Shown piece after piece: positions 15,876 to 23,920 of a stretch of DNA of 64,000 nt. The notes beneath the pieces were generated by a model. The model was not told the origin of the DNA, ran no database searches, and saw only the letters and a program-made list of their open reading frames with translations. Source of the stretch: Melastoma dodecandrum (taxonomy: Eukaryota; Streptophyta; Magnoliopsida; Myrtales; Melastomataceae); assembly GCA_029817715.1 (NCBI GenBank), contig JARUPY010000371.1, positions 62,001 to 126,000 of the forward strand, given 5' to 3'. Made by a program: the position numbers and the translations under genes. Numbering within the stretch: the stretch's first letter is position 1; each line of letters starts with the position of its first letter.

Positions 15876-16094
15876 ATGAATAAAATCATAGACGACCTCA
15901 TTATCGGGACGATAATTGCATTTGTTGTCGCCATCGCTCTAACCATTCTAGGCATTGTTGCCTATATAGGCTTGGCTCTACTGTCACTTGCAAGCTTGTC
16001 GGTGTCGCCAGCGCCGTTCTTTGGTGTTGGCTTGCTGATATTCGTTGTCTTGACAGTATTCAATGTGGCGCGCGTCATCTGGACAATGTTCTAG
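15876..16094 (+). CDS. Small membrane protein (two helices)
   Basis: 72 residues from the ATG at 15876, with hydrophobic segments around IIGTIIAFVVAIALTILGIV and GVGLLIFVVLTVFNVARVI. It has the same topology as its upstream neighbour, so the pair may work together at the membrane. No family recognised. Confidence 0.65.
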   Translation: MNKIIDDLIIGTIIAFVVAIALTILGIVAYIGLALLSLASLSVSPAPFFGVGLLIFVVLTVFNVARVIWTMF

Positions 16095-16111
16095 GTAGTT
16101 AAGGTAAGGCT

Positions 16112-16333
16112 TTAAGGAAAACCATACAGTTCCTCGCAGTAATCCTGTATGAGCTTCTCATTATAGAGTTTCTCATGTATGGAAAGGACGACAGGTTCTC
16201 CCGTCACCAGCGCCGTCTTGAATCGAGCGAGGACCTCGCTCTTGCGAGCAATGATCGCGGCTTCCAGTATATTCAGGCGCTCGTCGCGTTCGGCTCGAAG
16301 GCGAGCGTCTCGGCCGGGGAAGACGTAGCTCAT
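16112..16333 (-). CDS. Hypothetical protein
   Basis: 73 residues from the ATG at 16333, beginning MSYVFPGRDARLRAERDERL, mostly helical. The start overlaps the stop of the gene at 16333-16653 (TGATG), showing coupling. The longer open frame upstream of this ATG is a shadow of that gene. Confidence 0.6.
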   Translation of the reverse strand: MSYVFPGRDARLRAERDERLNILEAAIIARKSEVLARFKTALVTGEPVVLSIHEKLYNEKLIQDYCEELYGFP

Positions 16334-16653
16334 CACGTTCCTTTTACGCCCGTGACAAAAGCAAAGGTCGCGTCTTCCATGACGAACCGATGTTCGCCGC
16401 TTTGGATGACCCACATGCGATCTGCCACCTGGAAGTCGTCGTAGCCAAGACTGATGTAGGCGTGCTGCCGCGACCATGACCAGTCTGATATGAAGTCTTC
16501 ATATTCCAGGTAGTCGTGGTCGGGCGCCAGCGACAACCGTTCGTCTGTCGAGAGCAGGGCGATGTCGCGTTTGGCGAGATACTGTGTCGCCTCGAACGTC
16601 TTGCCGTTGATGACGATGGTCGTCGTTTCTGGCCTGCCGCCTATGGCTTCCAT
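16333..16653 (-). CDS. Hypothetical protein
   Basis: 106 residues from the ATG at 16653 (MEAIGGRPETTTIVINGKTF), with GGAG about 9 nt upstream inside the preceding gene. Mixed alpha and beta content, with Trp/Tyr-rich segments (YEDFISDWSWSRQHAYISLG). Function unknown. Confidence 0.6.
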   Translation of the reverse strand: MEAIGGRPETTTIVINGKTFEATQYLAKRDIALLSTDERLSLAPDHDYLEYEDFISDWSWSRQHAYISLGYDDFQVADRMWVIQSGEHRFVMEDATFAFVTGVKGT

Positions 16654-17012
16654 TCGCGACTTTCTCCGTTGGGATGGATGATCTCGAACATCGCCTTGCC
16701 CTGCTGCGATCGGCAGTAAGCTTCGGCCGCTTCGGCGGACGGGCATATCTCGACATGGAAGAATAGCTCACCGCCCATCGCGATCACCACGTAGTTGCGG
16801 GCCTTGTCGAGGGAAGCGTCGAACTCCTTAAAGCCTCGGTTTGTGATGACGCCTTTTGCGCCCAGAGCGTCGACATGCGCTGAGGCTTTCTCCCACAAGT
16901 CCATGTGGTCATGCCACCATGCGGCTTTGTCGTGAACGGTATCCATGTTCCCGACCATGGAGACGGCATACGCCAGTTGGTCGAGGAACGTCTGCTCTTT
17001 GCTCGTCAGCAT
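16641..17012 (-). CDS. Hypothetical protein
   Basis: 123 residues from the ATG at 17012 (MLTSKEQTFLDQLAYAVSM). The C-terminal half (ARNYVVIAMGGELFFHVEIC followed by SAEAAEAYC) looks like a small alpha/beta domain. Its end overlaps the next start by 13 bases, so 17012-16112 is one operon. Confidence 0.6.
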   Translation of the reverse strand: MLTSKEQTFLDQLAYAVSMVGNMDTVHDKAAWWHDHMDLWEKASAHVDALGAKGVITNRGFKEFDASLDKARNYVVIAMGGELFFHVEICPSAEAAEAYCRSQQGKAMFEIIHPNGESREWKP

Positions 17013-17100
17013 GATTGTTCTCGTTTGCCAAAATCCATCTAGCACAGCTCGTCGAGGTATCGTATAGCGGGAAACGAATTCTCGTTGCCGGGAGCCCATT

Positions 17101-17529
17101 TTGTCTTCACTCGCCGATCGAAGCAACTCACAAGCCGACAACTCGCGATCGCTGACGATCCTCAATCGAGCCTGTGGCGATGTCACCGTCATGTGGACGC
17201 CGGATCAGGACGAAAGCATGGAGGCGCTCATCCAGGCGCAGATGGACAAGGGCATGACGTTCATGATCCTGGAGCCGCAGATGGGCGGCATCATCGCGCC
17301 AGCGAAGCGGCCTCTCAACAAAGTCAGCGAGGCGCGTCTCCATCGTGCACTCTCGATGAGCAACGAGACCTGGGACGCCATGCTCAAGAGCGGAGCGAGC
17401 GTCGTCTCTACGCCTGTCGAGGTGACCAACGCCACTACCAATGAGAAGAAGCCTCTACGCCGCGCCAAGACCGCGCGCGAAGCCGCAGAGAGCCGTAGCG
17501 TCGCCCTTCCGAGGGCGAACGGAGGTTAG
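17101..17529 (+). CDS. Hypothetical protein
   Basis: 142 residues from the TTG at 17101, with CGGGAG about 9 nt upstream. It contains WTPDQDESMEALIQAQMDKG and a MGGIIAPAKRPL segment. The C-terminal 40 residues are basic and low-complexity. Followed after 7 bases by the large gene at 17537. Confidence 0.6.
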   Translation: MSSLADRSNSQADNSRSLTILNRACGDVTVMWTPDQDESMEALIQAQMDKGMTFMILEPQMGGIIAPAKRPLNKVSEARLHRALSMSNETWDAMLKSGASVVSTPVEVTNATTNEKKPLRRAKTAREAAESRSVALPRANGG

Positions 17530-17536
17530 TCGCCGC

Positions 17537-18850
17537 GTGTGGCAGAGCGAGCCCCTATCCGATTCTCTCCAGTACACGCTCGACTGCGCGATGGGCGACA
17601 AGCACATCTCCGGCGCATGCCATGCGGCCTGCATTCTGCTCGCAGATCGCGACATGCTGTCCAGCATCCTCGACGAGGAGGATACCGACGCGCCAGACCA
17701 CATGTTCGGTCTGAGCTACCCGCAATCGTGGTTCCACAACACAGGAGAGAAGTGCCGCGAGGCAGAGAGATACGCGAGCTATCTCATCGGTCAACAGACG
17801 GCAGAGGTGCAGCGATCATTTGCGGCGGTTGGCCTCATCAGCCTGCACTCTGCCGCCCTGAGCATGAGCACTTATCTATGCGAATCGCACTTCACGGACG
17901 CGACGACCGGTGGCGTCAACATACGCTTCCGGCGTGAGCCGAACCGTTGCGATAGGCATCTATGGCCGCACAAGCGCCACCTCGCTCAGCTCACGAGTAA
18001 GCAATCGGTGCGCAAAGCCATTCGGCGGAACGACTGTCAGTCGTTGGAACACCTACGACGCATCTGCGAGATCGTGAAAGGCCTCGCTTGGCCAGACACT
18101 CTGTCGGAGTCGGTTCTTGTTATTGGTGCTCTGCGCGAGCGCATCGGTAAGATCACGGAACAGGTCAACAGGGAGCGCGAGCGCCGAACGCAAGCGTTCT
18201 TCGACGAAGGACCGGAAGCGCGCGCCGAGCCCAAGGTCCTCAAGCCGCTGTTCGACAGCAATGTCGTTCCGGCAATCCGGTCGGCCGTCCTCGCGACAAG
18301 ACTGATCGGCGCACCTGCCGTGAACGACTTCTTGAACGGCAAGCCGGTCAAGCTGCTCGGCGAGAATGTCGACCTTCACGTACATCTCGACGGCGTCATT
18401 ACCGACATCGGGCACGGAGCCATGCGCGTGATCGTGCACGCGCTAGACGGAGCTGCGCTCGGCGGCCTGTGCATCTACTTCGAAGACACGCCGGTCCTCG
18501 ACCAGCTCGTAGCGCTCGCTATGCATATGAGGGCAAACGAGGAGGCCGAACTTTTGACGATCGGCAACACCTACGCGGTGACCGAGGCGGGCAGCGCTCA
18601 TCCCTCCATGAATTTGCGCAAAGTCGAGCCGCGTCGTCCCGATCCCGTAGTCAGAGCCACCGATTATCAGCCCGTGCCGCTCATGAGGCGGTACGATCTC
18701 CAGCTAGAAGCGCAGCAACGATACTCGGCAGCCTTCGGGCATCTCTACCTGGAAGTGGTCGAGGACCACATGTTCTATCGGCAGACCCGGCGCTATCGCG
18801 ATCTCATTGCGGGTTCGTCAATGGCGAGCTTCCGTGAGGCGGCGGAGTAG
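17537..18850 (+). CDS. Large hypothetical protein
   Basis: About 437 residues from the GTG at 17537, which follows GGAGG; the open frame upstream of it overlaps the previous gene. Helix-rich middle (LRERIGKITEQVNRERERR), then ENVDLHVHLDGVITDIGHGA. The 3' end overlaps the convergent gene at 18818 by 33 bases. No recognised domain. Confidence 0.6.
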   Translation: MWQSEPLSDSLQYTLDCAMGDKHISGACHAACILLADRDMLSSILDEEDTDAPDHMFGLSYPQSWFHNTGEKCREAERYASYLIGQQTAEVQRSFAAVGLISLHSAALSMSTYLCESHFTDATTGGVNIRFRREPNRCDRHLWPHKRHLAQLTSKQSVRKAIRRNDCQSLEHLRRICEIVKGLAWPDTLSESVLVIGALRERIGKITEQVNRERERRTQAFFDEGPEARAEPKVLKPLFDSNVVPAIRSAVLATRLIGAPAVNDFLNGKPVKLLGENVDLHVHLDGVITDIGHGAMRVIVHALDGAALGGLCIYFEDTPVLDQLVALAMHMRANEEAELLTIGNTYAVTEAGSAHPSMNLRKVEPRRPDPVVRATDYQPVPLMRRYDLQLEAQQRYSAAFGHLYLEVVEDHMFYRQTRRYRDLIAGSSMASFREAAE

Positions 18851-19315
18851 CCAGTGCTTTGATGGGTCGATCGTGGGGTCCATCGTCCCAAGCACTTCCA
18901 GAAGAGCGGGGACGCTTTCGCGAGGCGGGTCCCAGCATCCATCCATGCGCATCTGGAGATGCCTGCGTCTCTCGACGACAGCGGGCGTCTCCTCCTTGGC
19001 AACTTGGAGTCTGTCATACTCCTTTGCCTCTTCGCGCGTCAGATCGGTGAAATCCTTAAACCCGAGCATGCCGTCATCGTTGACGAGGTATTTGTGCGGG
19101 ATGACGTTGGCAACACGACCATCATCGTGATGAACGACTGCTACGAAGCACCAAACGCCAGCAGGCACGCCGATTAGAGGCACATTGGGGAGAAACGCAC
19201 CGCTTGCATCCACAGCGTAGCCACGGAATACGAGCACATCATTGAAGGCCAACACGACCCACTTCTTGTCGTCCGGCGCCCAGCGCAGGAACACGGTATC
19301 ATCATATTCGCCCAT
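18818..19315 (-). CDS. Hypothetical protein
   Basis: 165 residues from the ATG at 19315 (MGEYDDTVFLRWAPDDKKWV), with GGGTGAAG upstream. A beta-rich N-terminal half is followed by a charged helix (TREEAKEYDRLQVAKEETPA). It directly follows the gene ending at 19318. Function unknown. Confidence 0.6.
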   Translation of the reverse strand: MGEYDDTVFLRWAPDDKKWVVLAFNDVLVFRGYAVDASGAFLPNVPLIGVPAGVWCFVAVVHHDDGRVANVIPHKYLVNDDGMLGFKDFTDLTREEAKEYDRLQVAKEETPAVVERRRHLQMRMDGCWDPPRESVPALLEVLGTMDPTIDPSKHWLLRRLTEARH

Positions 19316-19317
19316 CT

Positions 19318-19836
19318 TCACCCCTCGGCGATCCCGCGCAGGAATTTGGCAGCCTCGCGCATCGCGGTGGCTGCTTTGTCGCTGAGATCGTGCTCAACGA
19401 ACAGAGAGCACTGCTCCAGGGCCACGGCATGGTCGCGGGCCTCCGATGCACCTCGATCTCGACGATAGCCCTGCATGCCGCCCTCAGGCGTGTCCAGCTT
19501 GACGTGAGCGGGGAGAGCTTCGAGGTCCGAGACGTCCTGCTTATAGAGCCAATCCAGGAACGGTTCGAAGAGGGGGCAGACCCAAATCTTGTGCTTGCCA
19601 TTGAGATCGGCCGACGCGAGGCCGCCGTGGCGGAAGATGGCGCCTTCGCCCGTCTGGATGTCGGTGACCATGAGGTGATCGTCGGTCCAACCGCGCCCGG
19701 CGAGGAGCGACGTCTTACGTGTGTCGACCGCCGAGGCATAATTCCAATCCGCTGAATCGAATTTCTGGATCAGGAACTTGCCGTAGTTGATCCCACCGGC
19801 CTCGACGTTCGTCGCCTCAACAAATTTCGATATCAT
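19318..19836 (-). CDS. Hypothetical protein
   Basis: 172 residues beginning MISKFVEATNVEAGGINYGK, with AAGGTG upstream. It contains RGWTDDHLMVTDIQTGEGAI and a helical C-terminus ending KFLRGIAEG. It forms a two-gene unit with 18818-19315. Confidence 0.6.
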   Translation of the reverse strand: MISKFVEATNVEAGGINYGKFLIQKFDSADWNYASAVDTRKTSLLAGRGWTDDHLMVTDIQTGEGAIFRHGGLASADLNGKHKIWVCPLFEPFLDWLYKQDVSDLEALPAHVKLDTPEGGMQGYRRDRGASEARDHAVALEQCSLFVEHDLSDKAATAMREAAKFLRGIAEG

Positions 19837-19966
19837 TTCGCACCTTCCTACTCCATTTGGAGGTGTCGCATGCGGTGCGTTTTATCGCAAGAGGCACGGT
19901 TCGCGGTTTTGCGAAATGCTACTTTGGTAGACTTTGGCTGCGCCGGACTGATCGCGATGACGTCTG

Positions 19967-20020
19967 ATGTTCATCCCATGAACATTAGCCTTCCAACCCG
20001 TTGTTTCCGCTTTACAACGG
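19967..20020. promoter_or_regulatory. Two adjacent inverted repeats in a 229-bp gap
   Basis: A perfect 8-bp inverted repeat with a 3-nt spacer (19967-19974 and 19978-19985) is followed by a 7-bp hairpin (19998-20004 and 20014-20020). They lie between the divergent genes at 19836 (-) and 20066 (+), the natural place for an operator pair. I see no other gene in 19837-20065. Confidence 0.4.
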
Positions 20021-20065
20021 AAGGTCGCTCTTGGTAGTGCCCCTGTTCGCGCACGGAAATCACCT

Positions 20066-20479
20066 ATGGCTATCAGGCGGAGCATTCTCGATCATGCCGG
20101 ACCATTCGAAGTCGTGATAAAGCGCAATCCAATCTGGGCAGACTACTTCCATGGTCCATATCTTGGACGGCATCTCCATGTCTGCACGACCGGCGTCTCC
20201 CAAGACGAATCGCTTATCGAATTCATCGACAAGACTGTCGTCCCCGCGATCGAGGGCGAGCATCTGGAAGTCAGTCAGTGTCTCGTTGGTGTAGGCATGA
20301 CCAAGATGCCGGGCAGCGAAGGCATACAGATGCTCAAGAGCGAAATCTCAGACATCACCGACGCAACATTTCAGATGCATTGCGATGCGATGTTGCGCCG
20401 CGACAATGTCTGGATGGTCTTCATGCTGGCGCCGTTCCACCCGCCGACAAATTCGATCTCGTCCGGCTCGAAGAGCTGA
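20066..20479 (+). CDS. Hypothetical protein
   Basis: 137 residues in an intact frame, beginning MAIRRSILDHAGPFEVVIKR. The alternating pattern (LIEFIDKTVVPAIEGEHLEV) suggests an alpha/beta fold. It ends two bases before the convergent clamp-loader gene. No family recognised. Confidence 0.6.
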   Translation: MAIRRSILDHAGPFEVVIKRNPIWADYFHGPYLGRHLHVCTTGVSQDESLIEFIDKTVVPAIEGEHLEVSQCLVGVGMTKMPGSEGIQMLKSEISDITDATFQMHCDAMLRRDNVWMVFMLAPFHPPTNSISSGSKS

Positions 20480-20481
20480 GA

Positions 20482-21441
20482 CTACGATCTCAGGAGGATC
20501 GCGATCTCAACGAGCGTCGCCGACAGGTTGATCTCCGGGTCGGCGACGGCCGCGTGATGCACGAGGCCCTTGCGGATCGCTATGAGAATCTGGTCGCGGC
20601 TGTCTTCGACTTCCGTCCAGTTCTCGTAGCTGCGATAGAGCCAGCGATAGACGTCGATGTAGCCGTCCGCGCTTGTGTTCTTCACGATGAGAGTGCGAGC
20701 GTCCTTGAGACGGCCGTCCTTGATGAGAACGAACGCCTTGTCTAGGTACGGCGCGGTGCCGACGTCCGCCACATCGGCCTTGCGCAGGAACTTGGTTCCG
20801 CTGTCGTCGACATACACGGCCTGCTGCAAGACGCCGATCGCTTTGCGAAGATCGGGGAAGGTCGCTTCGGCGACGCCCTGGGCGAACTGAACGTTCTCCA
20901 CGGTGCTCGGCACGCCTTCGCTGAAGGCGATGCCGACGAGGCGCATCATGAACTCTTCGAAGTCGAGCGACTTGAAGTGGTAGGTCTGAACGCGACTGTG
21001 CATCTCGGGGAGAATCGCCTGCGGATAGTTGCAGGTGAGGATGAAGCGGCAGTCCTTCCCGTAGATTTCCATGTCGGCACGGAGCGCCCTCTGCACATGC
21101 TGTGAGAGGCTGTCAGCTTCGTCGAGGATCACGTACTTGATGCCGGTGTCGTTGAAGCTCCAGACGTTTGTGAAGTTCTGGATGCGCTCCATGACGTCGT
21201 CGATCTTCCGATCGCGAGAGCATGGGATGTAGAGGATGTCGGTCTCGGGGATGCCGATTTCGTTGAGGAGAAGATAGGCGAGGCTTGTTTTGCCGATGCC
21301 AGGAGCGCCAGCGAACATGACGTGCGGAATCGATCTCTCGTTGATCCACTCCTGCGCCTTCTGTTTCAGCGCCTCGTCGCGCCATACGTATTCGTCGAGT
21401 ACTCGCGGGCGATGCTTCTCGGCCCAGATGTCGATGGTCAT
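20482..21441 (-). CDS. 44: Sliding-clamp loader large subunit (T4 gp44-like AAA+)
   Basis: 319 residues, the gp44 size. N-terminal WAEKHRPRVLDEYVW is typical of RFC-family loaders. Walker A GAPGIGKT is at about 45-52, ILDEADSL at about 105-112 (DEAD box), and sensor 1 LTCNYP at about 135-140. The C-terminal collar domain is present. It opens the gp45-like clamp (47.5 kb) onto primer-template using ATP. The gp62-like small subunit is not next to it. A TTGCTA-N16-TCTAAC sequence upstream could be its promoter. Confidence 0.93.
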   Translation of the reverse strand: MTIDIWAEKHRPRVLDEYVWRDEALKQKAQEWINERSIPHVMFAGAPGIGKTSLAYLLLNEIGIPETDILYIPCSRDRKIDDVMERIQNFTNVWSFNDTGIKYVILDEADSLSQHVQRALRADMEIYGKDCRFILTCNYPQAILPEMHSRVQTYHFKSLDFEEFMMRLVGIAFSEGVPSTVENVQFAQGVAEATFPDLRKAIGVLQQAVYVDDSGTKFLRKADVADVGTAPYLDKAFVLIKDGRLKDARTLIVKNTSADGYIDVYRWLYRSYENWTEVEDSRDQILIAIRKGLVHHAAVADPEINLSATLVEIAILLRS

Positions 21442-21553
21442 GAAAATCCTTAGGTATTCACCTAAGTTAGACCACGCTACTACTGTCTAGCAATAAAAGC
21501 TTCTACGCTGATCTGCCTTTCTGGCAACGCAGCCACGCGGCTTGACAAGCCCC

Positions 21554-21603
21554 TGCGATAATGCACCTATGGATGCGTTATCGCACTTTAATGCGATATC
21601 GCA
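21554..21603. promoter_or_regulatory. Three helically phased operator-like boxes
   Basis: Near-palindromic 12-mers occur at 21554-21565 (TGCGATAATGCA), 21574-21585 (TGCGTTATCGCA) and 21592-21603 (TGCGATATCGCA, a perfect palindrome). Spacings are 20 and 18 bases. They sit just upstream of the gene starting at 21621 and overlap a TTGACA sequence (21542-21547) and a GATAAT box, as repressor sites would. Confidence 0.5.
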
Positions 21604-21620
21604 TCATAAGGAAGCTGCTC

Positions 21621-22106
21621 ATGAAAAAGCGACGGACCATCAGCAGAAACATGACGCAAGAGGCGGGCGGAGACTATGTCCGACGAGTGCCGGAATCGAT
21701 GCCTACAGCGAGGATGTACGCCTACGGCGATCCCATCCACACGTCGACCCAGCAGATTTGGTTGATCCTGACGGCGTTCGTCTACCACGCGCATCGTCAG
21801 GGGCGTAGCGAACTCCCTCGTCTGATCACCTATGGCGAAGTGGTCGACGCCATGGGGCTCTCTCCTCAGGCGGGCCGCACCATCTCGCGGCAGTTGGGGA
21901 TCATCGCCAACTTCTGTAAGGCGAACGGCTTGCCGCTTCTCAACACGATTGTGGTGCGCAAGAACGACGGCCAACCGGGAGCTGGTGTCATCAAGTCTCG
22001 CGACCTGAAGAAGGATCAGAAGGAGGTGCTCGCCTACACTTGGTGGCACATTCGTGTGCCCACGACCGGCGAGTTCCGTCGCGCGCGCGAGGCAGGAGAA
22101 GCCTGA
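21621..22106 (+). CDS. Conserved hypothetical protein with possible winged-helix fold
   Basis: 161 residues from the ATG at 21621, with AAGGA 8 nt upstream. The core ITYGEVVDAMGLSPQAGRTI ... LGIIANFC ... GLPLLNTIVVRK ... GQPGAGV matches a bacterial hypothetical family I recall by the YGE-GLP-LVV-GxPGxG pattern. The N-terminal part of that pattern resembles a winged helix. The operator-like boxes upstream make self-regulation possible. Confidence 0.6.
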   Translation: MKKRRTISRNMTQEAGGDYVRRVPESMPTARMYAYGDPIHTSTQQIWLILTAFVYHAHRQGRSELPRLITYGEVVDAMGLSPQAGRTISRQLGIIANFCKANGLPLLNTIVVRKNDGQPGAGVIKSRDLKKDQKEVLAYTWWHIRVPTTGEFRRAREAGEA

Positions 22107-22123
22107 TATCAGACTGCTAGCAT

Positions 22124-22154
22124 ACGGTGCCCGAGGGATGATGTTCCTCGGGCA
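22124..22154 (+). terminator. Terminator-like hairpin
   Basis: A perfect 11-bp stem (22124-22134 with 22144-22154) around a 9-nt loop, between the convergent genes ending at 22106 and 22165. Only an A-rich stretch follows. Confidence 0.65.
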
Positions 22155-22164
22155 CCAAACAAGA

Positions 22165-22644
22165 TTACGGAAGAGGCGTCTCGTTCTTTACCCAACCAGT
22201 CTGTGCCGCTTGAGCGTTGACGAAGATGAGATCGTAATCGCCATCGCAGTCGAAGATGCGGATGTAGAGATCAGCGTACATCGACGATCTGTCCATCGTC
22301 AGTCTTATTTTAACTGTGCTCGAATCTAACACAACCCAGTCGAGCTTTATATAGTGCAATGCATGACAATCGTGGCGAACCCTGTCGAGGAAGGCGCCGA
22401 CGTGTCTTGTTATATCGTCGGCGTTGACGAAGCGCTTGCTGTGCCCTTCTCGGTCTAAAAAGTGACGAACTATCAAACTTGTTCGATAAGAGAAGTATTC
22501 GCCCAGAGTTTGCGTGACACGATCGCGTACCTCCTTGTTGACACACAGGCGGTACGCGCCGTTCATGTCACAAACAGCTTCTACGAAGGCGCGTTGCGCC
22601 GCCGCACGCCAGGGTTCCGGTTCGATCACGACGCAGTGGACCAT
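22165..22644 (-). CDS. Hypothetical protein
   Basis: 159 residues from the ATG at 22644, which overlaps the stop of the GroES-like gene (TGATG). MVHCVVIEPEPW at the start, then a helical region (HSKRFVNADDITRHVGAFLD) and a beta-rich end. Translational coupling to the co-chaperonin is clear; function is not. Confidence 0.6.
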   Translation of the reverse strand: MVHCVVIEPEPWRAAAQRAFVEAVCDMNGAYRLCVNKEVRDRVTQTLGEYFSYRTSLIVRHFLDREGHSKRFVNADDITRHVGAFLDRVRHDCHALHYIKLDWVVLDSSTVKIRLTMDRSSMYADLYIRIFDCDGDYDLIFVNAQAAQTGWVKNETPLP

Positions 22645-23018
22645 CAGCCGATGCGCAGGCGCTTGCCGTGGTCGTGGGTCTTGTGGAGCGTGATGTGCTC
22701 GCGCGGATCGTGCGGCGCGGCCAACAGGCAGCCCTGCGGGTACTCGACCATCCAAATACGCGTGACGGTGCCGTCCTCGTTGGTGACGTCCATGCCGTTG
22801 GTCCAACGGCTGTGCTGAATCAGCAGCCACTCACCGACCTTGAGATCGGTGACGTCCGGACCGACTGCGTAGACCTGGGCCCAACGCGGCCGGATGCCGG
22901 ACTCTTTCATGTTGTCGTCGGGAATGATGATCCCGGCCTTCGATACTCGCGCGTCCGTCGAAAGACCTTCTACGAAAACCTTGTCACGAAGCGGCTTGAA
23001 TTTGGAAATGTTGGTCAT
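22644..23018 (-). CDS. GroES-like co-chaperonin (gp31-type)
   Basis: 124 residues from the ATG at 23018. It begins MTNISKFKPLRDKVFVEGLS, followed by AGIIIPDDN and a beta-barrel pattern (QVYAVGPDVTDLKVGEWLLI), as in GroES. It is longer than host GroES (about 97 residues), like T4 gp31, which replaces GroES with host GroEL for folding the phage capsid protein. The promoter TTGACG-N18-TACACT places the ATG six bases after the -10. Confidence 0.85.
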   Translation of the reverse strand: MTNISKFKPLRDKVFVEGLSTDARVSKAGIIIPDDNMKESGIRPRWAQVYAVGPDVTDLKVGEWLLIQHSRWTNGMDVTNEDGTVTRIWMVEYPQGCLLAAPHDPREHITLHKTHDHGKRLRIG

Positions 23019-23024
23019 TCCCAA

Positions 23025-23054
23025 AGTGTAAGTGGGCGCCGCTTCGCGCGTCAA
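23025..23054 (-). promoter_or_regulatory. Promoter of the GroES-like gene
   Basis: TTGACG (23049-23054), 18-bp spacer, TACACT (23025-23030) on the minus strand. The ATG at 23018 is six bases downstream, so the mRNA may have no leader. Confidence 0.5.
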
Positions 23055-23060
23055 AATTTA

Positions 23061-23426
23061 TCAGTCGTCGGAAAGAACCTTCTTCGACTTGGGCTGCGGC
23101 GTCGCCTCGGTGGGAATCGCCTTGCTCGTGTCGACGGCGGCCTGCGCCGCCTTCGCCTGAACCTTCGCGCCAGCGAGCGCGGCAGCCGGGGACAGCACCT
23201 CGGCTTCGAGAGCCGACATCGAGGCGGTGCGCACGGCGTTCGGGTTCTCGCGGTTGTAGGCTTCGTAGGTGGCGTCGATCGCCTCACGCGTCATGATGAC
23301 GTTGCCCTTGAGATCGATGCGGTCGCCGCGCGCGTTCATCATAGCATTGCCAACCGCACGCACGTGAGCATTGGCGCTCGCCAGCATGCTCATGTCGATC
23401 TGTCGTCCTCTCATTGTCTTGGCCAA
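23061..23426 (-). CDS. Hypothetical protein, Ala-rich
   Basis: 121 residues from the TTG at 23426, with AAGGAG about 8 nt upstream; no ATG fits better. It contains AKTMRGRQIDMSMLASANAH, and its C-terminal third is Ala/Pro/Lys-rich, ending SKKVLSDD. A TAAATA box lies at 23456-23461, about 35 nt upstream. It may be a late, DNA- or head-associated protein (guess from composition). Confidence 0.6.
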   Translation of the reverse strand: MAKTMRGRQIDMSMLASANAHVRAVGNAMMNARGDRIDLKGNVIMTREAIDATYEAYNRENPNAVRTASMSALEAEVLSPAAALAGAKVQAKAAQAAVDTSKAIPTEATPQPKSKKVLSDD

Positions 23427-23455
23427 AGTAATTCTCCTTGAATATGGCGGTACAT

Positions 23456-23461
23456 TATTTA
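23456..23461 (-). promoter_or_regulatory. TAAATA late-type box with ordinary leader
   Basis: GAATAAATA on the minus strand, about 30 nt upstream of the TTG at 23426. The leader includes AAGGAG. Confidence 0.45.
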
Positions 23462-23482
23462 TTCAGGAGATAAGTGCGGCCT

Positions 23483-23920
23483 TTACTGAGCGACAGATTC
23501 TGGATGGAGGATCATTACCTCACGCTCACCGAGCCATCCGGAATGGCTGGTCGTCGAGAGGACGAGAGCCGCCACGTAGGATGTCGCCTCGCAGTCGAGC
23601 GCACGGCACATCGCTTCCCAATCTTCTCGCTTGCGCGTGTCGACCAAAACGATGTCGGTCGCCGTGGTGATGGTGATCACGCGCGGCGTGCCGCCCTCCT
23701 GACCGGCCCAGCCGATCCAGTTTCGGGCGATGTCTTCGTCCAAGGAGAACCACGCCGGGCCTCGTGGGATCGCGAAGTCGGCCTTGGCCTCGGTGCCGTG
23801 GAAGAGCTTGCTCCCGGCCGGGAGCGTGAACATCGCCGGGAAGCGGCCCAGAACGCTGTGTAGGCTCGCTGGCTTGGTGGCCGGGTCCTCCCGGCCACCA
23901 TTGGTCATGATCGCCGTCAC
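23483..23920 (-). CDS. ADP-ribosyltransferase-fold-like protein
   Basis: 145 residues (GTG at 23920, or the ATG four codons later). SKLFHGTEAKADFAIPRGPA gives an HGT motif. WFSLDEDIARNWIGWAGQ resembles the second region, and LGEREVMILHPE could carry the catalytic Glu. This H-(W)FS-E order fits a minimal ADP-ribosyltransferase fold. Target unknown. The start overlaps the end of the AAA+ gene, implying coupling. Confidence 0.5.
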   Translation of the reverse strand: MTAIMTNGGREDPATKPASLHSVLGRFPAMFTLPAGSKLFHGTEAKADFAIPRGPAWFSLDEDIARNWIGWAGQEGGTPRVITITTATDIVLVDTRKREDWEAMCRALDCEATSYVAALVLSTTSHSGWLGEREVMILHPESVAQ

